A stretch of 31,539 bases of DNA from NCBI GenBank assembly GCA_015852425.1, contig JAAAIG010000357.1, positions 4,818-36,356 on the forward strand. The letters are read 5' to 3'. Of this stretch, positions 20,437 through 30,959 are shown piece by piece (within the stretch, counting starts at the first letter, position 1; each line of letters starts with the position of its first letter). The notes below the pieces were generated by a model. That model had not been told where the DNA came from. It saw only the letters and a list, made by a program, of their open reading frames with translations, and ran no database searches. A program made the translations under genes and the position numbers. The DNA is from Gryganskiella cystojenkinii (taxonomy: Eukaryota > Mortierellomycota > Mortierellomycetes > Mortierellales > Mortierellaceae).

Positions 20437-22273
20437 ATGCACGCTGTTTTGTCCTTACTGTGCGTGACGGTTGCCTTTACAGCCGTCACAGCCCAGTCTG
20501 CGTTCACCTCTCCTCCGAAACAGGTGATACAGGGCATCCCCGCCGTCAACCCGGTCAAGCAACCCTGGATCTGGCCTCTCCCTCAGAACTGGGAGCGTGG
20601 TTCCAACACCCTCAAGGTCTCAGAGCGCATCCGATTCGAAGGCAAAGGTGCCCGCCAGCCCACCGTTGCCAAAGCCATCAAGCGCTACCAAACTCTCATG
20701 TTCAAGAAGGAGGACTATCCCATGATCCCCTACAACTGGTCCACGACCGACAACAAGCCTTCCAAATCGTCCCTGAGCACGATCGTCATTGAAATCAGGA
20801 CCACGGATGATCACCTTGACATGGACACGGACGAGAGCTACACCCTGACGGTGCCTGTCAGCGGCAAGGCTGTTCTCCAGGCCGAAACTGTCTACGGTGT
20901 GCTCCACGGTCTGGAGACCCTCTCGCAGCTTGTTCAGTACTTCCCCGAGCGCCGTTCTTACTACATCCCAAATACTCCCTGGAAGATCTCTGACTTTCCC
21001 AAATACAAGCACCGCGGTATCTTGCTTGACACCTCTCGTCACTACTACGCCGTCCAAGAGATCGAAAAGATAATCGACAGTAAGCACGACTTTTCCTTTG
21101 TTTCGACCATTATACGTCAAGAAATTGCAAGGACAGGATCAAATGTTCGATGTGTAACTCATCGGCTGTATTCCTTCTCTCTTCCTCCTCCCCAATCTTT
21201 CTCATCTAGCCCTGTCCTGGAACAAGCTCAACGTTTTCCACTGGCACATGCTTGACTCAACCTCGTTCCCGTACGTCTCCAAGAAGTACCCCGAGCTGGC
21301 AGCCAAAGGCGCCTACTCGCCCCGCCACGTCTACACGGCCAAGGACATCAAGAACATTGTCCAGTACGCTAAAGAGCGCGGCGTCCGTGTTATCCCCGAG
21401 ATGGAAGCCCCAGGCCATAGCACTGCCTGGGGTTACGGCATCCCCGAGATTGCCTCCTGCCTCAATACCCAGCCCTACTTTGGCTACACGATCCAGCCCC
21501 CCGCCGGCCAGCTCAATATTGCCCACCCCAAGACCAAGGAGGTTGTCTATGGCCTGATCGACGAGTGGGCCGAGCTTTTCCCGGACTCGTTCTTCGAGGT
21601 CGTCATGAAGTGCTGGGCCAATGACACCTACATCACCGAACACCTCCAAAGGACGAACCAGACCCTGATCCAGCTCATTGAGAACTTTGTTCTCGACATG
21701 GAGGACCACGTCCGCCAGAAGAACAAGACAGTCATGGTCTGGCAGGAAATGCTGCTCGAGTACCACTTCAACCTTCCGAAAGACACTGTCGTCCAGGTCT
21801 GGATTGGATCGGAGGGTGTCAAAGAGGTCACCGAGAAGGGCTATCGGACCATCGTCTCTGCCCAGAATTTCTGGTACCTCGATCTGGGCTTTGGTCGCCC
21901 ACGCTCGAACCCTTATCCCGAAGTCCAGGGTGCAGGTTTCAACCACTGGAACCGTGTCTACTCGTACGATATGCGCGCTAATCTGACCAAGACCGAGGCC
22001 GACTTGATTCTGGGTGCTGAAGCCACCATGTGGGGGGAGCTCGCGGACTCGAACAATGTCGAGGACAGACTGTGGCCTCGCGCGGCGGCCTTTGCAGAGC
22101 GGCTGTGGTCCGGGTATGAGAACCCCAAGGGTGAAGCGCTGATCAGTGCGGACGCAATTCTACGCTTGCTGCCGTGGCGCGAGGAGTTGGTCCTGCGTGG
22201 AGTGCGCGCCGGTCCCCTGAACCAGGGCTTTTGCACAAGAAACCCGCTGGACTGCTTCCAGCCACCGAACTAA
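20437..22273 (+). CDS. Secreted GH20 beta-N-acetylhexosaminidase, 568 aa, catalytic HxGGD motif missing
   Basis: Two exons, 20437-21079 and 21210-22273, give 568 aa, a normal fungal length. The first ATG starts a signal peptide (about residues 1-19, ending AVTA). An N-terminal GH20b-type domain leads into the barrel with YKHRGILLDTSRHYY, LNVFHWHMLDS, VIPEMEAPGHSTAWGYG, VWQEMLLEYHFNLPKDTVVQVW, NFWYLDLGFG, LGAEATMWGELAD and a C-terminal GFC..NPLDC region. GH20 enzymes release terminal GlcNAc/GalNAc using the pair Asp-Glu in HxGGDE. Here the frame reads SFF directly into EVVMKCW at 21590-21610 (Glu344). The five residues HxGGD are absent while both sides are conserved, an exact 15-bp in-frame loss. 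Family assignment is certain; activity is doubtful if the sequence is right. Likely role, if active, is chitin or wall turnover. Confidence 0.93.
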
Positions 22274-22391
22274 CAATTGAAATACGGGTGTCTTTCACAA
22301 CCCAACCACACCACCCACTGCACATGTGTGTGTTGTTGTACACATTCTGTAACAAGTCTATCTCTGCATTCCGAACTTGAATCTAATAGCA

Positions 22392-22397
22392 AATAAA
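22392..22397 (+). terminator. Poly(A) signal AATAAA after GH20
   Basis: AATAAA begins 119 bp beyond the stop codon at 22273. Confidence 0.5.
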
Positions 22398-23193
22398 TGA
22401 TGTTCTTTTTCATAAAAAAATAAAATAAAATAGGAATAGGTCGCCTCATCCTGTGTTGCGAAGCAGCAATGTAAAAATGACATGAGGATGAATGACAAGG
22501 AAGGAAAGAGAGAGACAGAGGAGTAGTGAGGACTCGGATGACGCTTCTGAATTGGACTCTATCTCGGATTCGGACGATGATGAGGATGTCAAGGGCGGAG
22601 CTAGCCTCTAGACCTCCTCGCCGACAACTCTGATGAAGGCGCAGCCCGAATAAAATTTTGAAACACAGCTCTCTCAAAATTAAGTTTTTTTTTTTTTGCA
22701 TGGACGAGCTGCGGCTAGGAAGTTGATATATGCCCGTCTTTCAAACCCGGTGTTTTGAGAAAAGAGAGGCTTGTACCTTTGGAAGAAAAGGAAATGAGTA
22801 ATGTAATGGCAGGGCTGTAATCGAATGAATGATCACTTGTTGACATTCAAAATTGCCTCACGATCGGTCCTTTGACATGATGCTTGCCGAGCGCTTGACA
22901 GGGGGAATATGAGAGCAAGACGCCAACTCCGTGTCATCATCGACTCCTAGCAGCGTTTCTATTCATCCATCCAACTGGATCTGACTACTCCGATTATGGT
23001 GTCAGTTGAACATAGTCAAGCAAAATAACCATCGAACTCGGCAGTCGATTCTGCTCCCCTTTTGCCTCCCCTTCACCTGCCCGTCAGGCATGCTCCTGAT
23101 GATGACAGAAAAGGTCAAAGCGGTGGCGCGGAAGTCCTTTGTAGAAAACCCTCGATTCTCCGCCAACGCGCCACCAGGTTAGTAATCGCCGCA
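22398..23193. other. Intergenic; one small acidic open frame
   Basis: A plus-strand frame of about 40 codons ending near 22608 reads SSEDSDDASELDSISDSDDD. It could be the relic of an acidic protein tail. Nothing else is supported. Confidence 0.35.
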
Positions 23194-23200
23194 TATAAAT
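23194..23200 (+). promoter_or_regulatory. TATA box of the BCS1-like gene
   Basis: TATAAAT lies 140 bp upstream of the ATG at 23334, with a C/T-rich leader between. Confidence 0.5.
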
Positions 23201-23333
23201 ACTGCTTCTTGCTTGCTTCCTTTGTTCATCAACCCATCCTCCATCTAACGTCTTCTTCTTTCCCTCCACACACGCTCCCTCTTACTCCCATCTTTGCGCG
23301 ACTCTTCTGGACCCTTGTGTCCTCGTCGATACC

Positions 23334-25443
23334 ATGGATACGCTCATGACAAAAGCAGGCACGCTACTCAACAGCGCTGCGGATGTCTTTGATCAGGTCG
23401 TCTTGGCGGCCTCACAGTTCGAGTCCACGCTCTCCCCTGCCGCCATGAGCGTCATCAAAGGATGTACGTTCCTTTATTTCTCTGCTCACCAGAACACGCA
23501 CATGTAGCTTCTTTTGTATCCTTACTGACATTCATCATTTGCTTTTAGTCATGGGAAATGATGTTCTGTCTGCCGGATTCTTCCTGATGATCCTAGGAAG
23601 CTCCTACACGTTCTTCAAGGACCTTGTCGTCAGCTACTACCGCGAGGTTCAGTCCTGGTTCTATGTGTCGATCGTGGTTCAGGAGGGAGACCAGTTATAT
23701 AGCTGGCTGTCTGGTAAGAAACGAAACTCTGTCGCGCTCATCAGCGGAGGTGTACCTGAGCTCACGCCCATCTTACGTCTCTTTTAGATTGGATTTCTGA
23801 GCGCCCTCTTACAAAGTCCATACGACATCTGGCTGCCAAGACTGTGTGGCCTGAGAACGACGAGAATCTGGACTACTTTGACGACGGCGAGGAGGAGGAG
23901 CGACCCAAACTCGCGTACGCCCCCGGTTCGGGCACGCATGTACTCTATCACATGGGCTACAAGGTCAGCGTCTCGCGGGATACTCCCGAACAGGCGGCCT
24001 GGAACGAAAACGGCGAGCAGAACCGATTTATGAAGAAGCAGGGCATCACTATCTCTACCGTTGGCTGGGACATGAGCCTGCTCAAAATGATTGTCCAGGA
24101 CGCAATGGACAAGTCGTACAAGAAAAAGGCCGGCAAGACTACCATCTACACTACCTCGCCTCTTGATAACTACTGGTCCCATTCGGAAACTCGCGCCCCT
24201 CGTGCTTTCCACTCAGTCATTCTCGCGAAGGGTCTCAAAGAAGAACTCCTGTCAGGTAGGTCTTTTTTACATCCTTGTTCACTAGAACTCCCACTCTTTC
24301 ACTCTCGCTCTCTCTCTCTATCTTTTGACATTAGTGAAATTTTGATACTCATGTCGAATCTTTGTCTTCCGCTATGCAGATATCAAGATGTTCCGCAAGT
24401 CTGCTCGATGGTACCATGACCGCGGTATCCCATACAGGCGAGGGTACCTGCTGCATGGACCTCCAGGAACAGGAAAGACTTCGTTCATTGTCGCTCTGGC
24501 TGGCCATCTCCGCATGAATGTCTGCATCGTCAACTTGGGTATTTCAGGATTCAACGATAAGCAGCTGAACCAACTTTTGAACAGTGCCCCACGCAACAGC
24601 ATCCTGCTCATGGAGGACGTGGATGCTGCCCTGGTCAAGCGCAAGGCAGGAATGGATCAGGAAGGAGAGAACAATGTCACTTTGTCGGGAATCTTGAATT
24701 CCCTCGACGGTATCACAGCCCAAGAGGGCAGTGTTGTTTTCATGACCACCAACCATATCCGGAAACTCGCCCCTGCCTTGATACGTCCTGGACGATGCGA
24801 CCGAAAATTGCTCTTTGACTATGCCGACGAACACCAGATCCGGGGTATGTGCCTCAAGTTCCTCCTCAGCCGATCAGCTTCTGGCCAGATAACCAAAGAT
24901 CGCCTTTCCAAAGGCGAAACCCCATCGAACGAGGCCGATCCCGAGGAACAGGCCCGTATGGACGCCTACGATGCTCATGTTCATGAGGTGACTGAGCAGA
25001 TATGTCAAAAGATCACTCACAAGGATGCTGTGACAACCGCTCAGCTCCAAGCGTTCTTCATGCTTCACCGCGAGAGCCCCGATACCATTGTGGACTCTAT
25101 CCCCGACTTCCTGGAAGAGCTCGCGTGTGAGCGTGAAGCCCTGTTGACCAAAAAGCGACTGAGGCGTCAGCGAAGCGACAAGATCAAGGCCAAAGAAGAG
25201 GCTGAGAAGAAGAAAGCAAAGGAGGCCAAGATTGCAGCGGGGGAGATGGTAGAGACCAGTGGAGACGAGGATGACATGGGCAAAGAAACTGTCACGGAAT
25301 GTCACTCGGACTCGGACTATTTTGAGGAGGCGGAGGGCATCAGTGCGTCGGTTTATGGAGCAAGGAAGATCAATCGTGGAGCGACGCGATGGCGCGGAGC
25401 TCGACAGACAAGAGGATCGCGTGTTCCAGTCTGGGAAGTATAG
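23334..25443 (+). CDS. BCS1-like AAA ATPase, 608 aa
   Basis: Four exons, 23334-23463, 23549-23713, 23788-24255 and 24380-25443, all introns in phase 1, give 608 aa. A short N-terminal region leads to one transmembrane helix (about residues 49-66, SAGFFLMILGSSYTFF), then a BCS1_N-type domain (about 70-250). The AAA module follows: Walker A GPPGTGKT at 281-288, Walker B ILLMED at 329-334, sensor TTN at 377-379, and the Arg-rich RPGRCDR at 390-396. This order is that of BCS1, the inner-membrane translocase that delivers the Rieske protein to complex III. The C-terminus carries an extra Lys/Arg/Glu-rich probable coiled coil and acidic tail (about 480-608). Together with length beyond canonical BCS1 (about 420-480 aa), this points to the expanded fungal BCS1-like family rather than true Bcs1. 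Client unknown. Confidence 0.9.
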
Positions 25444-25475
25444 AGAGTCTTCGGAAGAGGTACCATAATCACAAC

Positions 25476-25481
25476 AATAAA
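25476..25481 (+). terminator. Poly(A) signal AATAAA after the BCS1-like gene
   Basis: AATAAA lies 33 bp beyond the stop codon at 25443. The remaining 300 bp to the OPT gene show nothing else. Confidence 0.5.
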
Positions 25482-25781
25482 ATAGCATTCTGCATTTTAA
25501 ACATTTCCCACTGACAATTAGCGCTTATTAACAAAAGGAAGAGCACTCACACGATCTGGATCCCCAATAGCCTATTTCGCTATTCCGAAACACTACAGTG
25601 TATGGATGGATATGTGCGATGGCACAACGGTGCGTGCGGAGTGCAATGAAGGAGGAGTACACGCGATTTTGAACTTTTCAATAGCGTAAAAAACAAATCA
25701 AAATAACATTCGACACGTCCTTAATGGAACAGAGCTGTATTATCGGAAAAAAGGGTGGGGGTATGATTGTTTCGACTTCTG

Positions 25782-28180
25782 TTACACGCCAGACTGCCAC
25801 GGATCTCCAACAGCGACCCCACACCTGTCAACAGACCTGTAGGGGGCATTGTCACCGTTCTCGGTGTGGTAGTTCATGAACCAAGAGGGCAAATTGTAGG
25901 CCAGCTTAGGATGGATACCGCCTTGAAAGAAAATGAAGAGGAAGAGACCAGTGAAGGCGGCGCCGGTATCCAAGGCTGCCGACAGGATGAAGGTATACTT
26001 AGACCACCAGTTCTTGTGGTAGTGGAAGAGCCATCCTTGCCAGATGAGGCAGACAGCCAAACCGCAAATGACACCAACGACGAGTCCTCCGGGATACTGG
26101 GACATACCACCGGCGAAAACAGCAATGTTGAAGGTCGACCATTAGACATTGGGGTACTTCTTGGAGAGACCCCACTGGATAACAGGAATGACGGCACCGA
26201 TGAGGAAACCCCAATAGATAAAGTTGTACTGCGACGACTTGCCGAACATCTTGGCGGGTCCGAAGGCACCGTAGATAAGAGCGGATCCCCAGTAGATCTG
26301 GGGGCTGATTCCAGTCCAGAGACCAGTGGGATCTTCCAAGGTTCCATCCAAGTAGGGTCGCTTGACATTAATGATGACGATCATGGTGACATAGTTGAAG
26401 ATACCACCGATGATGGTGCCCCAGACCTGGGCGGTGAACATGGAGCGTGGGGGGATCTTCATGTAAACACCGAGCTTGAGGTCTTGCAGGAGAACGTGGC
26501 ACTGGTACATGGCCATGTAACCATAGCACTTGAAGGCCATGTTAGCAATGGTCTTGCCGGGGAAGATGAAACCGCAGAGCAACTGGGTGATGACGTTGAG
26601 ACCTGGACCGGTACCAGTGATGGCGACCATGGCTCCGATAGGGAGGGCCATAGCCCAACCAATGGCAACAGCAATGAGAAGACCATACCAGGGGAGTTGA
26701 AGGTCGTAGACCTCAACGACCATCATGGAGAGACCGAGCATCACAACGTAGAAAATGCCATACCACAGCTGGGGAACCTCGGGATAGACCTGCATCATCT
26801 TGTGGTGGATATCTTCATCGCTGGAGCTGAGGGCTGACTTCCAGGTCTTCCAGATCTTGGCGCCGTGGAAGCAAATGATATGAGAGACACAGCCACCGAG
26901 AGCAACGAAAGAGTACAGGAAGATCAAAGCGTACATGGGCGTCATGGTGACTGGGACGCCCGCATTGTACTTATCCTCGTTGATGGTGAAGTCGGGGTTT
27001 ATCACTTTCGAGATATTGAAAGGAGTACCGTCCAGGTGGTAGAGCTTGGGGGTCAGAGGGCGGCCGTAGAGTTTGGCGTTGAAGATGCTGTTCAGCCAAA
27101 TGATGGGGAAGATGATCCAGTAGGAAAGAATGATACCACCATACTGGGCGATCTGAGTAGCGAGAGGCAGCCACATGGTTGCGCCACCAATTAAAGTCCA
27201 CTCAAAGGTGAGAGAGAAAATACCGGCGCCGCCACCGTTATGGGAGGAGAAGAGGGCCCAGAAGTTATAATCGAAGGGCTTGAACCAGCAGATCCAGTCG
27301 AAGTAGATCAACATGGGGGCAAAGAACTGGGGAATGAACTCGTACAAGAACATGCCGCCGCAGAAGACCCAGAAGTATTTCATGTAGGACCAGCCACGGA
27401 TCATCCTCTTGGCCTTGAACTCGTCAGTGTTGTGCATGGCGTTGTAGAAAACGACCTGGACCAAGTTGGACCACCAAACCATCTCGGCGGGGTAGACAAG
27501 GTACTTGCGGAGGGTACCAGCCATACCGTAACCCAAGCACTGGGTGGTTGTGATGAGAATCATGGCTCCCAGGGCATTGACACGGTAGTGGAGGAAGAGA
27601 TCCATGACAGACAGAGTGTAGATGGCGTAGGCGGAGGTGGAGGCGGTGGATACAGCAATACCGATCAAGGCATGCTCCTTGATGTTGAATGGACCGGGGT
27701 TGAAGGAAAGAGAGTATGCGCCGATGGTCCACTTGGTGGTCGGGAGAAGGCGGGCCATAGCAGTACCCAAACCATAGGAGGCCAAGTTGACGAAGTAGAT
27801 GGAGAAACTACCACTAGCAACGCGGAACATGTAGTATTGCTGAATGATCGAACCCAAGATGGAGAAGAACGTGGAGAGGATCCAGAAACGGAAGGTCAAA
27901 GCAATCATGGTGGGATCATCTGTGAGAGGCACAACTGTACGAGAAATAGAAAAAAGCAAAAGAGCAAAGAAAAAAAAAATATAAGTGTCGTGCTCAGGCA
28001 CAGGGTCATGGGGTGAGAGAAGAGCAAATAAAGCATGATGTCAAAAAACATACCCAGACGAACGGCTTCAATCTTAGAGTTCTCTTGCTCGGTCTCCTCA
28101 AGGGAGACACTGTCGCCGATGTATGCCTTCTCTATACCGGAGATGTCCTTTTCGCTCTCGTATTCGTTTTTTTCACTCAT
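25782..28180 (-). pseudogene. OPT-family oligopeptide transporter, copy 2, with an in-frame stop at codon 640
   Basis: Minus-strand exons 28180-28054 and 27934-25782 join in phase 1 like copy 1 and keep one frame of 759 codons. The only interruption is TAA at 26144-26142 (codon 640), where copy 1 has AGA (Arg639). After the stop, the frame continues with full similarity (FNIAVFAGGMSQYPGG and on) to a natural stop at 25782. The NPGPF motif and the other OPT blocks are intact upstream. A translated product would end at 639 aa and lose the last membrane segments. The break is a clean single codon, so it may be recent, a strain difference, a sequencing error, or be spliced out (a 51-nt GT..AG segment 26147-26097 contains it in frame). 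Intact promoter features argue that it is still transcribed. Confidence 0.85.
25954..26132 (-). repeat. 179-bp tract identical to 11374-11552
   Basis: Partner of the identical tract in OPT copy 1. It ends 10 bp before the premature stop codon at 26142-26144. Confidence 0.85.
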
Positions 28181-28335
28181 GGTAACGAAAGGGGAGGGGT
28201 GAAGGTGGCCGATTGAAGGAGGAGAGGGAGGGAGGGAGGAAGGGAGGGAGAAAGAGGGGAGGGGAGATGAGGAAGGTCTGGGTTTGCGAGTTGAAAGGAA
28301 GACAAGGAGACAGAATCGACGGCTGGACCAAGGGG

Positions 28336-28342
28336 TTTTATA
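28336..28342 (-). promoter_or_regulatory. TATA box of OPT copy 2
   Basis: TATAAAA on the minus strand, about 155 nt upstream of the ATG at 28180, in the same relative place as in copy 1. The leader between is GA-rich on the plus strand. Confidence 0.6.
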
Positions 28343-29258
28343 GAAAAGTATGGGTGATACTTCGGGTTATCAGTGCGCTCTTAGTGCAACAAAAGTGAAG
28401 AAAACTAGCAACACTCAGTAACTTCAGAGTAAAGGGTGGAAAACAATAAAGTTATAAAGAGCGAGTGCGAGTCGGAATGCGAACTGACAAGCGTGGACTA
28501 TTATTCTTTCCTATTCACACACGAGACACAATGCAAAGCCCTGCATTTTGTCCATGTGCGTTCAATTGAAAGTATATGATCGGACATACCATCGGTCCAA
28601 AGAAAATATTAGCGAGCAATTGTCTTTTGCCAACTTGCAATGGGATGGCGTGCGTTGTCTAGTGCAGATTATTTTCTTTTTTCCCTTCACAAACAACAAC
28701 CGTTGCTAGATCGATGAATGGATTTTACCTGTCATTTCTAAAGTTTGTAGGAGTTGATCCTATTACTTCCCCCCCGCCACCTACACTGTCTAGACATCAA
28801 TCACAAAGACGCTCGTCTTGTACACATCTGACGCGAGGGTGAGTAACGGACACATTCATCCAATTCGCTCTCTCTTTCTCACAACTTCTTTTATTTTTAT
28901 TTTTTCTCTCTCTCGGGGGGTTTCTTGTGAGAAATGTGATTCCCAGCGAGTGAGAGCTTTTCTTCTAGGTTGTCCGGGAAGGCTGAGCAAAATAAAAGGT
29001 TGTTTGACCCTGGTACCTATTTTGATTGGTCGTTTCATACTCCAAAAGTCACACGCGTCGTAGAATTCCCGTGTTACACAGACCACGAGAATGTGTTTAC
29101 ATTGAATACTCTCAAGGAAAAGCTCTTCTAGACAACAACAATAGCAAACAATAGCCTTCCTTTTCGCTTGCGAGCTTTCTTGAATGTGGAAGCATAATTT
29201 GTTTGTCTAAGATGGCTCAGTGAGGGACAGCTTCTATTTGTCAATCTCTCATAATATT
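28343..29258 (-). promoter_or_regulatory. Upstream region of OPT copy 2, conserved blocks shared with copy 1
   Basis: It contains the same blocks as copy 1, for example GATCGGACATACCATCGGTC (28577-28596), ATCAATCACAAAGACGCTCG (28797-28816), GCGAGGGTGAGTAACG (28833-28848) and TTTTGATTGG (29020-29029). The spacers differ by indels. No gene is seen. Confidence 0.45.
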
Positions 29259-29259
29259 A

Positions 29260-29993
29260 AACGAGAAAGGTATGAACACCGGTGGAAAGACCGCCTTCGC
29301 GCCACCATCCTCATCCAAACACTTCCAAAATTCAAGAAGGCAACAGCCATCTCCCAATACCTCAATGACGACACACTAGCTCTCCCCCGATTCCTTTTAT
29401 CTCAGCACAAAAATATCCATTGCTCTTTTTCGAGCTTGCTTTGTCTCGCCAGCGCCAATACATTGAGCGCCCATGGACATACGAAATGATACGACGAAAC
29501 GTGCTGGAAGGGCTTGAGAATGGCACAGCTGAGTGGTATCGAACACATCTGCGTATGATACCAGAGAGTTTTACAAGGTTTCTCGGTATTGTCTTTGATC
29601 ATGAGGTCTTTCGCATCCGGAGCAACTGTCGGCAAGAGGAGATCGCGGTCCAGATGGCGGTCACACTTGATCGATTAGGTTATTGTGGCAATGGCCTTGC
29701 CTGTCCGAAACGCGTGGACTTGGGGTAGAAGCTCTGGCTCTCTTCGAAACTATTTCCGCCGAGGCATTACTGCCATTTTTTCTTTGGAGCAGCGATTTCT
29801 GACCTGGCCAACCCCTGCGGAACGGCAAGAACATACCAATCGAATGGCTGAAAAAGGTTTTCCAGGCTGTGTGGGGTTCGTTGAGAACAGTGTCACTGCT
29901 CCTTGTTTGGCTGCGGAACCAGGGCCCGCCCCAACTGCTCCAGCAGGAAATGGGATGCTTGAGCGATGGATTGGAGTTCTTCCATACTCTTAG
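29260..29993 (+). pseudogene. Harbinger (HARBI1/PIF)-type transposase, N-terminal fragment
   Basis: A frame at 29420-29728 reads FFELALSRQRQYIERPW, GTAEWYRTHLRM and AVTLDRLGYCGNG, typical of the N-terminal half of fungal Harbinger transposases. It breaks near 29710-29740 and continues in another frame with ITAIFSLEQRFLTWPTPAER and KGFPGCVGFVENSV. The last block is where the family has GFVDGT with the first catalytic Asp; here the Asp is replaced by Glu. After about 29890 similarity stops, so the rest of the DDE domain is missing. Upstream, 29340-29420 (LNDDTLALPRFLLSQHKN) may be a further, frame-shifted part. No inverted terminal repeats were found. Confidence 0.62.
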
Positions 29994-30608
29994 CCTGGGC
30001 ATCAACTCGTTCTGTAAGAAGATGGATTTTGCTGGACTGGTCCTCTAGTTCCTTATTTTTGTTACTCTTTATGTGGAGAGAGACGTTCCCTTGTGGTTTG
30101 ATCCACCAGTGCCACTTGCGGGAGCATGAAGGTCTTGAAGTGGTGGTGGTGCAGTAAATGTGTATAGCCGCCCAGCGTGACCAGTTGGGATGGCCAAGGA
30201 TTGAACTGGCTCAGGATTGTCAGGCAAGTGGACAAACTTCATGCCTGCTGGGTTTGGTGAGGCTCCCTGTCTTTCTGAGACGATGTCTTCTTTACTGAGG
30301 CGGAAGTAGAAGGCTAACCCTCAGCATGACAGGCATATTTTCTGCTGTTTGAGGTTGGGTGGCTGCCTTCTGGGAGCTCATCCTCTTCCTCCAAATTGAC
30401 TCGTTTCTTGGAGTTGGGTTGAGCTGCTCGGTGGGTAGAGGTCAGGGTTCTCTTCTTCAACATCATATCGCGAAGGAGTTTGATAATCATTGCCAGATGC
30501 AGCATCGTCACCCAGGTCCGATATATCGTCAAAAGCAAGACTGAAAAGGTGTCGCGGAGGGGTAGGGCTTTCGCGCACCGGGACACGTTTTCCGCTGAAA
30601 AAAAACAT
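29891..30608 (-). pseudogene. Coiled-coil ORF remnant facing the Harbinger fragment
   Basis: On the minus strand a likely splice acceptor (TTTTTTTTCAG, ending near 30599) opens a frame KRVPVRESPTPPRHLFSLAF. It runs into an acidic stretch, shifts frame near 30440 (KKRVNLEEEDELPEG) and again near 30300 (LSKEDIVSERQGASPNPAG). It ends in a charged helix region (KELEDQSSKIHLLTERVDAQ) with a stop at 29893-29891. The 3' end overlaps the end of the transposase fragment. It may be the companion (Myb/trihelix-like) ORF of the same Harbinger element, in tail-to-tail orientation, or an unrelated gene relic. No DNA-binding domain is visible. Confidence 0.4.
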
Positions 30609-30775
30609 TCAGATTTGATTTTTTGCCAGTATTAATATTATAAGAGGCGTTGGAACTTTATTCAAAGGTGGCTACCGAGTTCCTCCACCAGCAAGTCAAA
30701 CAGTCCCATTCGTATATGGCACTAAACCTCTTGCTATAATGCGTGCTCATACACGACATCTCGTGTTCATCTGCT

Positions 30776-30958
30776 TTATGTCACTGGCTTGGACAAAATC
30801 TTGTCAGGAGTGTACCATGGATCGGGATTGGTGCCCCATCCCGGATCGCAGAAGGCGTATGTGCATCCTTCTCCAATTTTTCCAGCGGTGTTGTCAGGGA
30901 TCACTGGAGCGGCGGCTGCAAGGCCCAAGAGGACAAAGAGGACAATCAAAGGTTGCAA
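30776..30958 (-). CDS. Candidate small secreted peptide lacking an ATG
   Basis: A minus-strand frame encodes a hydrophobic leader QPLIVLFVLLGLAAAAPVIP, followed by a short mature part with GEGCTYAFCDPGWGTNPDPW and a stop at 30776. This looks like a small secreted fungal protein of about 60 aa with two Cys. The frame has no ATG: it is closed by TAG just upstream (30961-30959) and the first usable codon is TTG. An ATG at 30972 lies in another frame. Either an upstream exon exists (TCTAG before 30958 could be an acceptor) or the start has decayed. Moderate to low confidence. Confidence 0.35.
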   Translation of the reverse strand: MQPLIVLFVLLGLAAAAPVIPDNTAGKIGEGCTYAFCDPGWGTNPDPWYTPDKILSKPVT

Positions 30959-30959
30959 C

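Larger units (their letters stand above)
25782..29258 (-). repeat. Duplication unit B (OPT copy 2 plus upstream DNA)
   Basis: Direct-repeat partner of 11205-14715. The upstream limit, near 29258, is where the Harbinger-like remnant begins. Confidence 0.85.

Noticed and set aside
21257..21946. 229-codon minus-strand frame under the GH20 gene
   Set aside because: Antisense shadow of exon 2; the plus strand encodes clear GH20 blocks.
22480..22611. Small acidic plus-strand frame after GH20
   Set aside because: Low complexity, short and preceded by a stop; no promoter or splice support.
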